A DNA stretch of 64,000 bases from contig NZ_AULH01000009.1 in the NCBI RefSeq assembly GCF_000425185.1, positions 62,001 to 126,000 of the forward strand, given 5' to 3'. The position numbers and the translations under genes were made by a program. Below the pieces are notes generated by a model that did not search any database, was not told the DNA's origin, and was given only the letters and a program-made list of their open reading frames with translations. Shown piece by piece: positions 20,830 through 30,591 of this stretch. The stretch comes from Pleomorphomonas koreensis DSM 23070. GTDB taxonomy: Bacteria > Pseudomonadota > Alphaproteobacteria > Rhizobiales > Pleomorphomonadaceae. Positions within the stretch are counted from its first letter, which is position 1; every line of letters begins with the position of its first letter.

Positions 20830-20981
20830 GGAGCCGCGCGCCTCCGGTTCGATGGATATCCGGCAAGAAGCCGAAACAGAGGCAAATGACAAGTCCAAAC
20901 TGTGATTTTCCCGCCTCCGGCGCCGGCAAAGCGGCGGCTTGGCCGGAGGTCGGTCTTGGAAAGCGCTGTCGCGATGCTCAA

Positions 20982-21545
20982 ATGAAGCAGGACTTTCAGC
21001 CGGGGCTGACCTTGACCATACCCAATCTCATCACGCTGGCTCGCCTGATCGCCGTTCCGGTGATCATCCTGCTGCTGCTCGACGGCGACTTCGGCTGGGC
21101 CTTCGCCGTGTTCGTGATCGCCGGCATCTCCGACGGCGTCGACGGCGCCATCGCCCGCCACGTGCCGGGGCAGGCGAGCGAGCTTGGCCGCCTGCTCGAC
21201 CCGGTGGCCGACAAGGCGCTGCTCGTCTCGATCTTCGTGGTGCTGGCCGCCACCGGCCATGCGCCGATGTGGCTCGCCGTGCTGGTGGTCAGCCGCGACG
21301 TGCTGATCGTCGGCGGCGTCATCCTGTCCTGGCTGGCGTCTAGGCCGGTGCCGATCGTGCCGCTGATGATCTCCAAGGCCAACACGGCGGCGCAGATCGT
21401 CTATGCCGCGCTGCTGCTCGCCGTCCTCGGCCTCGCATGGCAGTTCGGGCCGCTTGTGGATATCATGGTCTGGGTGGTGGCGGCCTTGACCCTGGTCTCC
21501 GCCGCCGCCTACGTCAAAAGCTGGCTGGCGTTCATGCAAGGGTGA
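20982..21545 (+). CDS. CDP-alcohol phosphatidyltransferase (PgsA-like)
   Basis: 187 residues, multi-pass membrane protein (about 5-6 hydrophobic segments). Contains the full CDP-alcohol phosphotransferase signature DG-AR-G-D-D ([14 protein letters not shown] then [10 protein letters not shown]). Probably makes phosphatidylglycerol phosphate or a related phospholipid. A second PgsA elsewhere in the genome cannot be excluded. Start ATG at 20982 follows family length. Nine nt before perM. Confidence 0.88.
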   Translation: MKQDFQPGLTLTIPNLITLARLIAVPVIILLLLDGDFGWAFAVFVIAGISDGVDGAIARHVPGQASELGRLLDPVADKALLVSIFVVLAATGHAPMWLAVLVVSRDVLIVGGVILSWLASRPVPIVPLMISKANTAAQIVYAALLLAVLGLAWQFGPLVDIMVWVVAALTLVSAAAYVKSWLAFMQG

Positions 21546-21554
21546 GGGCGGCGC

Positions 21555-22676
21555 GTGAAGCTCAGGAACACGGTTCTCTTCTGGACTGGGGCAGCCCTCG
21601 CCTTCGGCCTGCTGCTCTACGTCTTCTCGTCGATCCTGCTGCCCTTCGTCGCCGGCATGGCGCTCGCCTATCTGCTCGATCCGGTCGCCGATCGTCTCGA
21701 ACGGCTCGGCCTGTCGCGGGCGGTGGCGACGGCGGTGATCCTCGTGCTGTTCATTCTGCTGGCGCTGCTGGCGCTGATGATCATCGTGCCGGTGCTCGGC
21801 AGCCAGTTGCAGGGCCTGATCGCCAACATGCCGACCTATCTCGACGCCGCCCAGCGCTGGCTGAGCCACGAGGCGGGTACGCGCGTCTTCAAGGCCCTGC
21901 GCATCTCGGCCACCGACATCCGCGGCTCGCTCGGCGCGCTGTTCAGCGACAGCTCGGCCATCGTGACGACGCTGCTGTCCTCGGTGTGGAACGGCGGCCA
22001 GACGTTGATCTCGGTGATCTCGCTCCTGGTGGTGACGCCGGTGGTCGCCTTCTACATGCTGCTCGACTGGGACCGCATGGTCAAAACCATCGACGACAAC
22101 CTGCCGCGTCATCATCGCGAGACCATCCGGGCGCTGGCCAGCGAGATGAACACCAACGTCGCCAACTTCGTGCGCGGCCAGGTGTCGGTGTCGGCGCTGC
22201 TCGGCCTGTTCTACGCCGTGTCGCTGTCGCTGGCCGGCCTGTCCTTCGGCCTGCTGATCGGCCTCGTCGCCGGACTGATCAGCTTCATCCCCTATCTCGG
22301 CTCGATCGTCGGCGGCGGCCTCGCCATCGGCGTGGCGCTCTACCAGTTCTGGCCGGACTGGACGTGGATCTCCGTCATCGTCGGGATCTTCGCGGTTGGC
22401 CAGTTCATCGAGGGCAACATCCTCCAGCCCAAGCTGATCGGCTCGTCGGTCGGCCTGCATCCGGTCTGGCTGATGTTCGCGCTGTTCGCCTTCGGCACGC
22501 TGTTCGGCTTCGTCGGCCTGCTGGTGGCCGTGCCGGCGGCGGCGTCGGTGGCCGTGCTGGTCCGCTTCGCCTTCGCCCAATACCGGGCAAGCCCCTTCTA
22601 CAGTCTCGATCCCGAGATCGCCGCGTCGTCGCCGATCGACCGGATCGCCCCGCCGCGCGAGGATGCCGCGCCATGA
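21555..22676 (+). CDS. AI-2E/PerM family membrane transporter
   Basis: 373 residues with about 8 hydrophobic segments, PerM/AI-2E transporter architecture. The C-terminal block GLIGLVAGLISFIPYLGSIVGG and the family GQFIEGNILQPKLIGSSVGLHP are diagnostic. Substrate unknown. Start is GTG. The stop overlaps the hdaA start as ATGA, so the pair is translationally coupled, a conserved arrangement in alphaproteobacteria. Confidence 0.92.
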   Translation: MKLRNTVLFWTGAALAFGLLLYVFSSILLPFVAGMALAYLLDPVADRLERLGLSRAVATAVILVLFILLALLALMIIVPVLGSQLQGLIANMPTYLDAAQRWLSHEAGTRVFKALRISATDIRGSLGALFSDSSAIVTTLLSSVWNGGQTLISVISLLVVTPVVAFYMLLDWDRMVKTIDDNLPRHHRETIRALASEMNTNVANFVRGQVSVSALLGLFYAVSLSLAGLSFGLLIGLVAGLISFIPYLGSIVGGGLAIGVALYQFWPDWTWISVIVGIFAVGQFIEGNILQPKLIGSSVGLHPVWLMFALFAFGTLFGFVGLLVAVPAAASVAVLVRFAFAQYRASPFYSLDPEIAASSPIDRIAPPREDAAP

Positions 22677-23356
22677 GCCGGTCGAAGCCGCGCCAGCTGC
22701 CGCTCGCCATGCCGCACCAGGCGTCGATGAGCCGCGAGGACTTTCTGGTCGGCGAGGGCAACCGCGAGGCGGCCGCCTTCATCGACGCCTGGCCCGACTG
22801 GCCGGCCTCGGTGGTGCTGCTGATCGGGCCGAACGGCTCGGGCAAGACGCATCTCGTCAACATCTGGGCGGGCCGGAGCCGCGCCGCTGTCGTCGCCGCC
22901 GCCGATCTCGCCACCGCCGACCCGACGGCGCTCGTCGCCACCGGCGCCGTCGCCGTCGAGGACGCCGACGATCCCGCCCTCGACGAGAAGGCGCTGTTCC
23001 ATCTGTTCAACGCGGTGCGCGGCCGCGGCGCCTCGATGCTGATCACCGCCCATGCCGTGCCCGCCGCCTGGGGGCTGACGCTGCCCGACCTGATGTCGCG
23101 TCTCAGGGCCGCCCAGCCGGCCTTCCTCGGGCCGCCCGACGACGCGCTTCTGGAACAGGTGATGGTCAAGCTGATCGCCGACCGCCAGCTGGCCATCGAC
23201 GCTGGCGTGCTCGACTATATCCTCGTCCGCATGGAGCGGTCGTTCGCCGCCGCCTGCACTCTGGTGGAAGCTCTCGACCGCGAGTCGCTGGCCCGCGGCC
23301 GCCGTATCACCAGGGCGATCGCCGCCGAGGTGCTGTCGCCCGAGACGGAGAGCTGA
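22673..23356 (+). CDS. hdaA: HdaA, DnaA-inactivating AAA+ protein
   Basis: 227 residues. Homologous to the AAA+ part of DnaA; with the beta sliding clamp it promotes hydrolysis of DnaA-ATP and so limits replication initiation. An N-terminal clamp-binding motif QLPLAM (residues 7-12) is present, followed by Walker A LIGPNGSGKT. No DNA-binding domain IV, as expected for Hda. ATG at 22673 overlaps the perM stop. Confidence 0.93.
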   Translation: MSRSKPRQLPLAMPHQASMSREDFLVGEGNREAAAFIDAWPDWPASVVLLIGPNGSGKTHLVNIWAGRSRAAVVAAADLATADPTALVATGAVAVEDADDPALDEKALFHLFNAVRGRGASMLITAHAVPAAWGLTLPDLMSRLRAAQPAFLGPPDDALLEQVMVKLIADRQLAIDAGVLDYILVRMERSFAAACTLVEALDRESLARGRRITRAIAAEVLSPETES

Positions 23357-23413
23357 TCGGAAAATCCCCAGCCGTCGAAGGAATTGTGATCGCACGACGG
23401 CGCCGTAGACAAA

Positions 23414-23431
23414 CTGTCACATAGCTGGTGC
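23414..23431 (+). promoter_or_regulatory. Possible degenerate Pho box upstream of ppk
   Basis: CTGTCAC-ATAG-CTGGTGC has the 7-4-7 spacing of a rhizobial PhoB site, but only the first half matches well. It is about 90 nt upstream of ppk and in front of TAAGCT/TAGACT, which could be a -10. Confidence 0.25.
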
Positions 23432-23520
23432 ATGGATTTGGGCCGTAAGCTAGACTGGGGTCGGCGGCCGGTCCGTTTGGGGGAACGGGCGCCAGCCCCG
23501 CCTGCGCGAGGGTCGTGGAA

Positions 23521-25728
23521 ATGAGCGAGTCGGATGCAGCCGTGAGCGAGACGATCGAGGCCGAAACCGGCTCTGCGCCGGCGCTGACCATGGAATCGCC
23601 CGAGCGGTTCATCAATCGCGAAATCTCCTGGCTCGGCTTCAATCGCCGCGTGCTGGAAGAATCGGAGAACCCCGCCCATCCGCTGCTGGAGCGGCTGCGC
23701 TTCCTGTCGATTTCCGCCAACAACCTCGACGAATTCTTCATGGTGCGCTTCGCCGGCATCAAGGGTCAGGTGCGCGAGCGGGTCACCACCCGTTCCGACG
23801 ACGGCCTGACGCCGGCCGAGCAGATGACGGTGATCTCGGCCGCCGCCGCCCGGCTGGCCGATGCCCAGCAGGCCCGCTGGCGCGAGCTGCGCACCGAGAT
23901 CGACAAGGCCGGCATCATCATCGTCAATCCAGACAGGCTGACCGCCGACGACGAGGTGTGGCTCGAAGACTATTTCCTGTCGTCGATCTTCCCGGTGCTG
24001 ACGCCGCTGGCCGTCGATCCGGCCCATCCCTTCCCGTTCATTCCCAACCTCGGCTTCTCGATCGTCCTCGACCTGGTGCGCGTGCGCGGCAATGAGAGCA
24101 TGGTGGCGCTGATCCGCATGGCCGCCAAGATCGACCGCTTCGTCCGCCTGCCCGACGACGGCGCCCATTCCGGCCCGATGCGCTTCATCCTGCTGGAACA
24201 GGTGGTGACGATGTTCATCGGCCGCCTGTTCCCCGGCTACACGGTGCGCGGCCAGGGCAGCTTCCGCATCCTGCGCGACAGCGACCTCGAAGTTGAGGAA
24301 GAGGCCGAGGATCTGGTCCGCCTGTTCGAGACGGCGCTGAAGCGCCGCCGCAAGGGGCTGGTCATCCGCGCCGAGTTCGAGCGCTCGACGCCGCTGGCGC
24401 TGCGCCAGCTGGTCACCGAGGCGGTCGGCTGCATGCCCGACGAGGTGCAGCTCCTCGACGAGATGCTGGCCATCAACGATCTCAGCCAGCTCGTCGGCCT
24501 CGACCGGCCCGACCTCAAGTTCGAGCCCTACGCGCCGCGCTATCCCGAGCGCATCCGCGAGCATGCCGGCGACGCCTTCGCCGCCATCCGCCAGAAGGAC
24601 CTGATCGTCCACCACCCCTACGAGTCCTTCGACGTGGTGGTGCAGTTCCTGCGTCAGGCGGCCGCCGACCCCGACGTCGTCGCCATCAAGCAGACGCTCT
24701 ACCGCACCTCCAACGACAGCCCGATCGTCCGCGCGCTGATCGAGGCGGCCGACGCCGGCAAGTCGGTGACGGCGCTGGTCGAGCTGAAGGCCCGCTTCGA
24801 CGAGGAGGCCAACATCCGCTGGGCGCGCGACCTCGAACGGGCCGGCGTGCAGGTGGTGTTCGGCTTCTTCGAGCTGAAGACCCACGCCAAGATGTCGCTG
24901 GTGGTGCGCCGCGAGGGACAGCAGCTCACCTCCTACTGCCACCTCGGCACCGGCAACTACCACCCGATCACCGCCAAGATCTACACCGACCTCAGCTATT
25001 TCACCGCCAACCGGATCATCGCCCAGGACGTGGCGCGCATCTTCAACTTCATCACCGGCTATGCCGAGCCGCAGTCGCTGAACGCGCTGGCGATGAGTCC
25101 GCTGACGCTGCGCAAGACGATCATCGACTGCATCGGCCGCGAGATCGAGCACGTCCGGGCCGGCCGGCCGGGCCAGATCTGGATGAAGATGAACTCGCTG
25201 GTCGACGCCGACATCATCGACGCGCTCTACGAGGCGAGCCAGGCCGGCGTCTCCATCGACATCGTGGTGCGCGGCATCTGCTGCCTGAGGCCGCAGATCC
25301 CCGGCTTCTCCGACAACATCCGCGTCAAGTCCATCGTCGGCCGCTTCCTGGAGCACAGCCGCATCTTCTGTTTCGGCAGCGGCCAGGCGCTGCCCAACCC
25401 GCGCGCCACGGTCTACATCGGCTCGGCGGACATGATGCCGCGCAATCTCGACCGCCGCGTCGAGGTGCTGGTGCCGCTGACCACCGAAACCGTGCACGCC
25501 CAGGTTCTCGACCAGATCATGGTCGCCAACCTTCGCGACAACCAGCAGAGCTGGCGTCTCCTGTCAGACGGCAGTCACGAACGCATTGTGCCGGCGCCGG
25601 GCGAGGAGCCCTTCAATACGCACCGGTATTTCATGACCCATCCATCTCTATCGGGACGTGGACACTCGCTTGAAAAAGACGCACCCAAGTCTATTGCCGG
25701 ACGGCACCAAAAGCACCTGCCGATGTGA
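23521..25728 (+). CDS. ppk: Polyphosphate kinase 1
   Basis: 735 residues. Reversibly polymerises the gamma phosphate of ATP into polyphosphate. Visible motifs: [18 protein letters not shown] at the N-terminus, [14 protein letters not shown], the active-site [17 protein letters not shown] with the phosphorylated histidine, and [22 protein letters not shown] at 23521 preferred over GTG at 23515. The C-terminal coding region overlaps the ppx start by 71 nt. Confidence 0.97.
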   Translation: MSESDAAVSETIEAETGSAPALTMESPERFINREISWLGFNRRVLEESENPAHPLLERLRFLSISANNLDEFFMVRFAGIKGQVRERVTTRSDDGLTPAEQMTVISAAAARLADAQQARWRELRTEIDKAGIIIVNPDRLTADDEVWLEDYFLSSIFPVLTPLAVDPAHPFPFIPNLGFSIVLDLVRVRGNESMVALIRMAAKIDRFVRLPDDGAHSGPMRFILLEQVVTMFIGRLFPGYTVRGQGSFRILRDSDLEVEEEAEDLVRLFETALKRRRKGLVIRAEFERSTPLALRQLVTEAVGCMPDEVQLLDEMLAINDLSQLVGLDRPDLKFEPYAPRYPERIREHAGDAFAAIRQKDLIVHHPYESFDVVVQFLRQAAADPDVVAIKQTLYRTSNDSPIVRALIEAADAGKSVTALVELKARFDEEANIRWARDLERAGVQVVFGFFELKTHAKMSLVVRREGQQLTSYCHLGTGNYHPITAKIYTDLSYFTANRIIAQDVARIFNFITGYAEPQSLNALAMSPLTLRKTIIDCIGREIEHVRAGRPGQIWMKMNSLVDADIIDALYEASQAGVSIDIVVRGICCLRPQIPGFSDNIRVKSIVGRFLEHSRIFCFGSGQALPNPRATVYIGSADMMPRNLDRRVEVLVPLTTETVHAQVLDQIMVANLRDNQQSWRLLSDGSHERIVPAPGEEPFNTHRYFMTHPSLSGRGHSLEKDAPKSIAGRHQKHLPM

Positions 25729-27232
25729 GGCTCCCGGCCGGTTGCCCGGCCACGGTCCGGTATCGGTGATCGACATCGGCTCCAACTCCGTCCGCATCGT
25801 CATCTACGAGCGCCTGTCGCGGGCGCCGACCATGCTGTTCAACGAAAAGATCCTGGCCGGGCTCGGCAAGGGGCTGGCGGCCACCGGGCGGATGAACGCC
25901 GCCTCGGTGGATCAGGCGCTCGCCGCCATCCGCCGCTTCAAGCTCCTGGCCGAGCAGAGCGGGTCGGTGGAGACCTATATCCTCGCCACCGCCGCCTCGC
26001 GCGACGCGGAAAACGGCCCGGAGTTCCTGAAGGCCGTCGAGGAGATCTGCGGCGTCAAGGTCAACCTGCTGTCGGGCGCCGACGAAGCACGCCTCTCCGC
26101 CCTCGGCGTCATGTCCGGCATCAACAGGCCGGAAGGCATCGTCGGCGACCTCGGCGGCGGCAGTCTGGAACTGGTCCGCATCGAGAATGGCGCCGTCGGC
26201 GTCGGCCGCACCTATCCGCTCGGCGGCATTCGCTTGTGGGAAGCCTCGGAAGGCTCGATCCGCAAGGCCGAGAAGATCGTCGCCGACGCCCTCGAACCGG
26301 CCATCGTGCAGATGCCCTGCACCGGTCTGCCGTTCTTTGCGGTGGGCGGCACCTGGCGCTCGCTCGCCCTCCTGCACATGTACGAGACCGGCTATCCGCT
26401 GCACGTCATGCACAACTACGCCATCAAGGCGGAGGAGGCGCTGGAGTTCGCCCGCATCGTGGCGCGGCGCGACCCCGAGACCATCGACCAGATCGAGGTG
26501 GTGTCGCGGCCCCGCCGGGTGCTGCTGCCCTACGGCGCGCTGGTGCTGGAACAGGTGATCCGGGCCATCCGTCCCTCGCATGTGGTGATCTCCGCGCTCG
26601 GCGTGCGCGAAGGCTATCTCTTCGAGCGCCTGACGGCCGAGGAGCAGGCCAAGGATCCGCTGATCGAGGCCACCTCGGAACTCAACTGGGTGCGCTCGCG
26701 CTCGCCGCGCCACGCCAAGGAACTGGTCTCCTGGTCGGAAGCCGCCTTCGCGCTGCTCGGCATCGACGAGACCGCCGACGAGAAGCGTTACCGGGCGGCG
26801 GCCTGCCTCGTTTCCGATATCGGCTGGCGCGCCCATCCCGACTATCGCGGCGAGCAGAGCCTCGGCATCCTGTCCAACGCCTCCTTCGTCGGCATCGATC
26901 ATCCCGGCCGCGCCTATCTGGCGCTCGCCGTCTTCTACCGCCATGTCGGCCTCGTCGACGACGCGGTCAGTCCGCGCATCCGCGAACTGGCGTCGACCCG
27001 TCTCAAGGAGCGGGCGCGGACGCTGGGCGCCGTGCTGCGCGTCGCCTATCTGGTCACCGCTTCGATGCCTGATGTGCTGCCGCGCACCGCTCTTTCCATC
27101 GACGGCGATCGCCTGGTCCTTGAGCTGCCGGCCGATCTCGCCGACCTCGCCGGCGAACGCCTCGCCAAGCGCGTCGTGCAGCTCGCCAAGATCGGCGGCT
27201 TCAAGGACGGCGTCATCCGGGTGGCGGGGTAG
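25658..27232 (+). CDS. ppx: Exopolyphosphatase (Ppx/GppA family)
   Basis: Up to 524 residues. Releases phosphate from polyphosphate ends; an ASKHA-fold enzyme. Motifs: [26 protein letters not shown] and [13 protein letters not shown]. The longest frame starts at GTG 25658 and overlaps ppk by 71 nt; an in-frame TTG at 25742 would avoid overlap and would still include the core beginning VSVIDIGSN. The true start is unresolved. Gene order ppk-ppx is conserved. Confidence 0.93.
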   Translation: MDTRLKKTHPSLLPDGTKSTCRCEAPGRLPGHGPVSVIDIGSNSVRIVIYERLSRAPTMLFNEKILAGLGKGLAATGRMNAASVDQALAAIRRFKLLAEQSGSVETYILATAASRDAENGPEFLKAVEEICGVKVNLLSGADEARLSALGVMSGINRPEGIVGDLGGGSLELVRIENGAVGVGRTYPLGGIRLWEASEGSIRKAEKIVADALEPAIVQMPCTGLPFFAVGGTWRSLALLHMYETGYPLHVMHNYAIKAEEALEFARIVARRDPETIDQIEVVSRPRRVLLPYGALVLEQVIRAIRPSHVVISALGVREGYLFERLTAEEQAKDPLIEATSELNWVRSRSPRHAKELVSWSEAAFALLGIDETADEKRYRAAACLVSDIGWRAHPDYRGEQSLGILSNASFVGIDHPGRAYLALAVFYRHVGLVDDAVSPRIRELASTRLKERARTLGAVLRVAYLVTASMPDVLPRTALSIDGDRLVLELPADLADLAGERLAKRVVQLAKIGGFKDGVIRVAG

Positions 27233-27259
27233 GGAGCCTATAAAAGCTAGGCGGGTCGC

Positions 27260-27457
27260 TCAGAACTTTTTGACGAGGCCCGCCTGCTTCATGATGGCAT
27301 TGGCCGTGTGGCGGGACATGCAGGAGCGGTCCACGGTGAAGGTTTGGTTGGTGATGGGGCTGAACCAGATTTCGTGATCGCCCTTGCCTGCCCGTTTGAA
27401 GGTGCAGCCGGCCGTCTTCAGGGTTTCGACGATCTCCGCATAGAAGCCGCGGACCAT
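27260..27457 (-). CDS. hicA: HicA-family toxin (mRNA interferase)
   Basis: 65 residues. dsRNA-binding-like fold toxin; the catalytic histidine is in KGDHEIWFSP. Also typical are VETLKTAGCTFKR near the N-terminus and NAIMKQAGL at the end. Lies 2 nt after the DUF1902 gene, so the antitoxin is made first, the reverse of classical hicAB order. Toxic activity is inferred from family. Confidence 0.85.
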   Translation of the reverse strand: MVRGFYAEIVETLKTAGCTFKRAGKGDHEIWFSPITNQTFTVDRSCMSRHTANAIMKQAGLVKKF

Positions 27458-27459
27458 GG

Positions 27460-27708
27460 TCAGGCAGCGGTCCTGCCGCCGAGCGACAGGCGCGACACGA
27501 CGCAGAGATCAACGTTGTCGGCCTTGCGGATGTCGCCGGCCAGCAGATGCGCGTTCTCGGCCAGCAGCTCCGGCACCACAGCGCGGATGCGGCCGGTAAG
27601 GGCGTCAAGCGTCGACGCCTCGGTGACGAGGCCGGGCACATCGTCGCTGGTGGCAACCCAAACCTTCGCCTCGTCGTCCCATTCGGCCGTGACGGTCAGC
27701 TTTGCCAT
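27460..27708 (-). CDS. DUF1902 HicB-like antitoxin
   Basis: 82 residues with the partial HicB fold: KLTVTAEWDDEAKVWVATS, DVPGLVTEASTLDAL. DUF1902 proteins usually pair with HicA-like toxins, as here. No obvious DNA-binding C-terminal domain in this short version, so autoregulation is uncertain. Confidence 0.82.
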   Translation of the reverse strand: MAKLTVTAEWDDEAKVWVATSDDVPGLVTEASTLDALTGRIRAVVPELLAENAHLLAGDIRKADNVDLCVVSRLSLGGRTAA

Positions 27709-27787
27709 GGGTGTTCTCCGGGCCGGAAGGCTTCGCTTGTCAGAATAGCAGATCCGGTGGCCTTGCCCAACAAGGGCTGAAACCGCC

Positions 27788-28936
27788 TCACCGCTCGATG
27801 GCGATGATCTTCTTGCCGTCGAAGGTGATGGCGAGCTGGCCGCGCTTCAGCTTGAGGGCCTGTTCGCCGAACATCTCTCGCCGCCAGCCGCGCATCGCCG
27901 GCACGTCGGCGTCGTCGGAGACGGCGATGTCCTCGAGGTCGTCGGTGGTGGCGATCACCTTGGCGGCGACGCCCTCGGCCTCGGACACCAGCTTCAGGAG
28001 CACCTTCATCAGGTCGATGGCGGCGCCGGTGCCCTCGGGCAGCTGGCGGTGGCGCGGCAGCTTCGGCCACTCCTCCTTGGGCGTGTCGAGGGCGCGGCGG
28101 ACGGCGGCGAGGATCTCCTCGCCCGAGCGCGAGCGCTCCCAGCCCTTGGGGATGGTGCGCAACTGGCCGAGCGCCTCCGGCGTGGTCGGCGCCTGCGTGG
28201 CGACCTCGTAGATGCAGTCGTCCTTGATGACGCGCGAGCGCGGCACGTCGCGGCCCTGCGCCTCGCGTTCGCGCCAGGCGGCCACCTCCTTCAGGATGAT
28301 CAGCTCGCGCGGCTTCTTGACGCGCATCTTCAGCCGCTGCCATGCCTCCTCGGGGTCGGTGCGATAGGTGTCGATAGAGGTCAGTACGCGCATCTCCTCG
28401 TCGACCCAGTCGGCTCGGCCGGCCTTGGCGAGGCTGTCGCGGAGATGGCGATAGACGTCGCGGAGATGGGTGACGTCGGCCTCGGCATAGTCGACCTGGC
28501 TCTGCGTCAGCGGCCGGCGTGACCAGTCGGTGAAGCGGTTCGACTTGTCGAGCACCACGCCGGTCACCCGCGCCACCAGCTGGTCGTAGGAGATGGAATC
28601 GCCGAAGCCGCAGACCATCGCCGCCACCTGCGTGTCGAACAGCGGCTCCGGCACGAAGCCGCCGAGATGCCAGACGATTTCGATGTCCTGCCGCGCCGCG
28701 TGGAACACCTTCAGCACCTTGGGATCGCGCATCAGCGCGAAGAAGGGCGTCAGATCGAGGCCGGGCGCCAGCGCGTCGACCACGAACACCTGTTCGGGAC
28801 TGGCGAGCTGCACGACGCACAGCTTCGGCCAGAAGGTGCTTTCGCGGAGGAATTCGGTATCGACGGTGACGAAGTCGAAACGGGCGAGATGGGCGCAGGC
28901 GTCAGCGAGCGCGGAACTGGTGGTGATCATCGACAT
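27788..28936 (-). CDS. rnd: Ribonuclease D
   Basis: 382 residues, 3'-5' exoribonuclease acting on tRNA and other RNAs. DEDD catalytic motifs: [11 protein letters not shown] (D, E), [13 protein letters not shown] (D) and [11 protein letters not shown] (D). HRDC-like region in the C-terminal half. Start [10 protein letters not shown]. Located downstream of phrB on the same strand across 79 nt. Confidence 0.95.
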   Translation of the reverse strand: MSMITTSSALADACAHLARFDFVTVDTEFLRESTFWPKLCVVQLASPEQVFVVDALAPGLDLTPFFALMRDPKVLKVFHAARQDIEIVWHLGGFVPEPLFDTQVAAMVCGFGDSISYDQLVARVTGVVLDKSNRFTDWSRRPLTQSQVDYAEADVTHLRDVYRHLRDSLAKAGRADWVDEEMRVLTSIDTYRTDPEEAWQRLKMRVKKPRELIILKEVAAWREREAQGRDVPRSRVIKDDCIYEVATQAPTTPEALGQLRTIPKGWERSRSGEEILAAVRRALDTPKEEWPKLPRHRQLPEGTGAAIDLMKVLLKLVSEAEGVAAKVIATTDDLEDIAVSDDADVPAMRGWRREMFGEQALKLKRGQLAITFDGKKIIAIER

Positions 28937-29015
28937 GGAAATCGTCTATAGCGCAGGAAAAGCGCTTTGTCGCGCGCCGGACGTTACGAATTGCAACCGA
29001 TCCCGGACAACCGAT

Positions 29016-30425
29016 TTAGCGCCGCTCCGCGAAGGCGGCCAGCGCCCGCCGGCGCGCCGCGTCATGCTCGACGATCGGCGGCGGATAGCCGGCCGGCGGC
29101 GACGGCGCGTCCCATGGCCGATGGATGAAGCGATCCGGCAAACCGGCGATTTCCGGCACGTAGCGGCGAACATAGGCGCCGTCCGCGTCGAACTTCTCGC
29201 CCTGCGCCACCGGGTTGAAGATACGGAAATAGGGCGCGGCGTCGGCGCCGGTACCGGCCACCCACTGCCAGCCGAACGGGTTGGAGGCGAAGTCGGCGTC
29301 GACCAGCGTATCCCAGAACCATTGCTTGCCCCGCCGCCAGTCGATCATCAGATGCTTGACGAGGAACGAGGCAGCGACCATGCGGGCGCGGTTGTGCATG
29401 ACGCCGGTCTGCCAGAGTTCGCGCATTCCTGCGTCGACGATCGGGTAGCCGGTGCGGCCGGCCGTCCAGGCGGCGAAGGCGGCTTCGTCGGTCCGCCAGG
29501 GAAAGCGGTCGAAGCCGGTCTGGAAATTGGCCGACGCCAGATCGGGAAAGCCGGCGAGGAGGTGCCAGGCGAACTCCCGCCAGCCGATTTCCGCCAGGAA
29601 CTTCTCGGCCGCCTCGCTGGATGCCGCCTTCATCACCTCGTGGACGACGCGCGCTACGGCGATCTCGCCGAAACGAAGGTGCGGCGACAGGCGGGATGTG
29701 GCGCCGACAGCCGGATGGTCGCGTTCGGCGGCGTAGCGGGGAAGGCCGTTGTCGAGAAAGGCGAGGAGCCGCGCCTTGGCACCGGCTTCGCCGGGCGTCC
29801 AGCTTGCCGCGAGGCCCCCCGACCAGTCGGGATGCCGGGGACGCAGGTCGAGCGCGGCGAGCGGTTCGGAAGCGATGTCGCCACCGAAGAAGGCGGCGGT
29901 CATCGGCCGGTGCCGCAGCGCGGCGCGCGGGACGAGGTGCGGCCGGTGTGCCTTCCAGAACGGCGTGAACACGCGGAACGGCCCGCCGGTCTTGGTCCGG
30001 ATGGCGCCCGGCTCGAACAGCAGCCAGCCGGGATGGCCGGTGACCGCGACGCCTTGCCGTCGCAGCTCCGCCGCCACGGCGTCGTCGATGTCGGCCCCGG
30101 CGCGATCGTAGCGGCGGTTGAAGTGCAGGCCGGCGGCGCCGAGGCTGGCGGCGATCTCCGGCAACTGGTGGCGCGGGTCGCCGCGCCTCAGGATCAGCCG
30201 GCCGCCCAGCCGCCGGAGGTCGGCGTCGAGGGCGGCAAGGCTGTTGTCGAGCCACCAGCGGGCGGCGGCGCCGAAGGGGCGCCGTTCGGTGCCGTCCTCC
30301 AGCACGAACAGGCAGACAAGCGGCCGGCCCGAGGCGATGGCCGCGTCGAGCGCCGGATGATCGGCAAGGCGCAGGTCGTCGCGGAACCAGACGATATCGG
30401 GCGCGCCGCTTTCCGTATCCGTCAT
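29016..30425 (-). CDS. phrB: Deoxyribodipyrimidine photo-lyase (class I CPD type)
   Basis: 469 residues. Repairs UV-induced pyrimidine dimers in a light-dependent, FAD-bound reaction. N-terminal antenna-chromophore domain starts DIVWFRDDLRLADHPAL; FAD-binding C-terminal domain includes GRTGYPIVDAGMREL, WMHNRARM-type sequence (GVMHNRARMVAASFL), DWRRGKQWFWDTLVDAD and QWVAGTGADAAPYFRIFNP. ATG at 30423-30425 chosen. A cryptochrome role cannot be excluded. Confidence 0.95.
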   Translation of the reverse strand: MTDTESGAPDIVWFRDDLRLADHPALDAAIASGRPLVCLFVLEDGTERRPFGAAARWWLDNSLAALDADLRRLGGRLILRRGDPRHQLPEIAASLGAAGLHFNRRYDRAGADIDDAVAAELRRQGVAVTGHPGWLLFEPGAIRTKTGGPFRVFTPFWKAHRPHLVPRAALRHRPMTAAFFGGDIASEPLAALDLRPRHPDWSGGLAASWTPGEAGAKARLLAFLDNGLPRYAAERDHPAVGATSRLSPHLRFGEIAVARVVHEVMKAASSEAAEKFLAEIGWREFAWHLLAGFPDLASANFQTGFDRFPWRTDEAAFAAWTAGRTGYPIVDAGMRELWQTGVMHNRARMVAASFLVKHLMIDWRRGKQWFWDTLVDADFASNPFGWQWVAGTGADAAPYFRIFNPVAQGEKFDADGAYVRRYVPEIAGLPDRFIHRPWDAPSPPAGYPPPIVEHDAARRRALAAFAERR

Positions 30426-30532
30426 GCCGCCCCTTCCGTCGCTCTTGCCAGTTGGCCGCAAACCGCCCCATATGGCGTGGACTATCAGGGCATCCTATCA
30501 GGAGGCATGGGAAATGACTCGTGATATTCCTG

Positions 30533-30575
30533 TCACGAATTTCTCATGCCACTGATGCAGATAAGAAATTCGTGA
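30533..30575. promoter_or_regulatory. Perfect 12-bp inverted repeat upstream of sdaA
   Basis: TCACGAATTTCT (30533-30544) and AGAAATTCGTGA (30564-30575) are perfect inverse complements with a 19-nt spacer. The position in front of the sdaA start suggests an operator for an unknown regulator, or an RNA hairpin in the leader. Confidence 0.55.
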
Positions 30576-30591
30576 GTTTCTCAACGAGCGG

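Noticed and set aside
20826-22580. 584-codon frame antisense to pgsA-like and perM
   Set aside because: Asp/Arg/His/Gln-rich composition typical of antisense to membrane-protein genes in GC-rich DNA.
23215-25497. 760-codon frame antisense to ppk
   Set aside because: A GC-rich shadow frame; the plus strand carries a complete ppk with all motifs.
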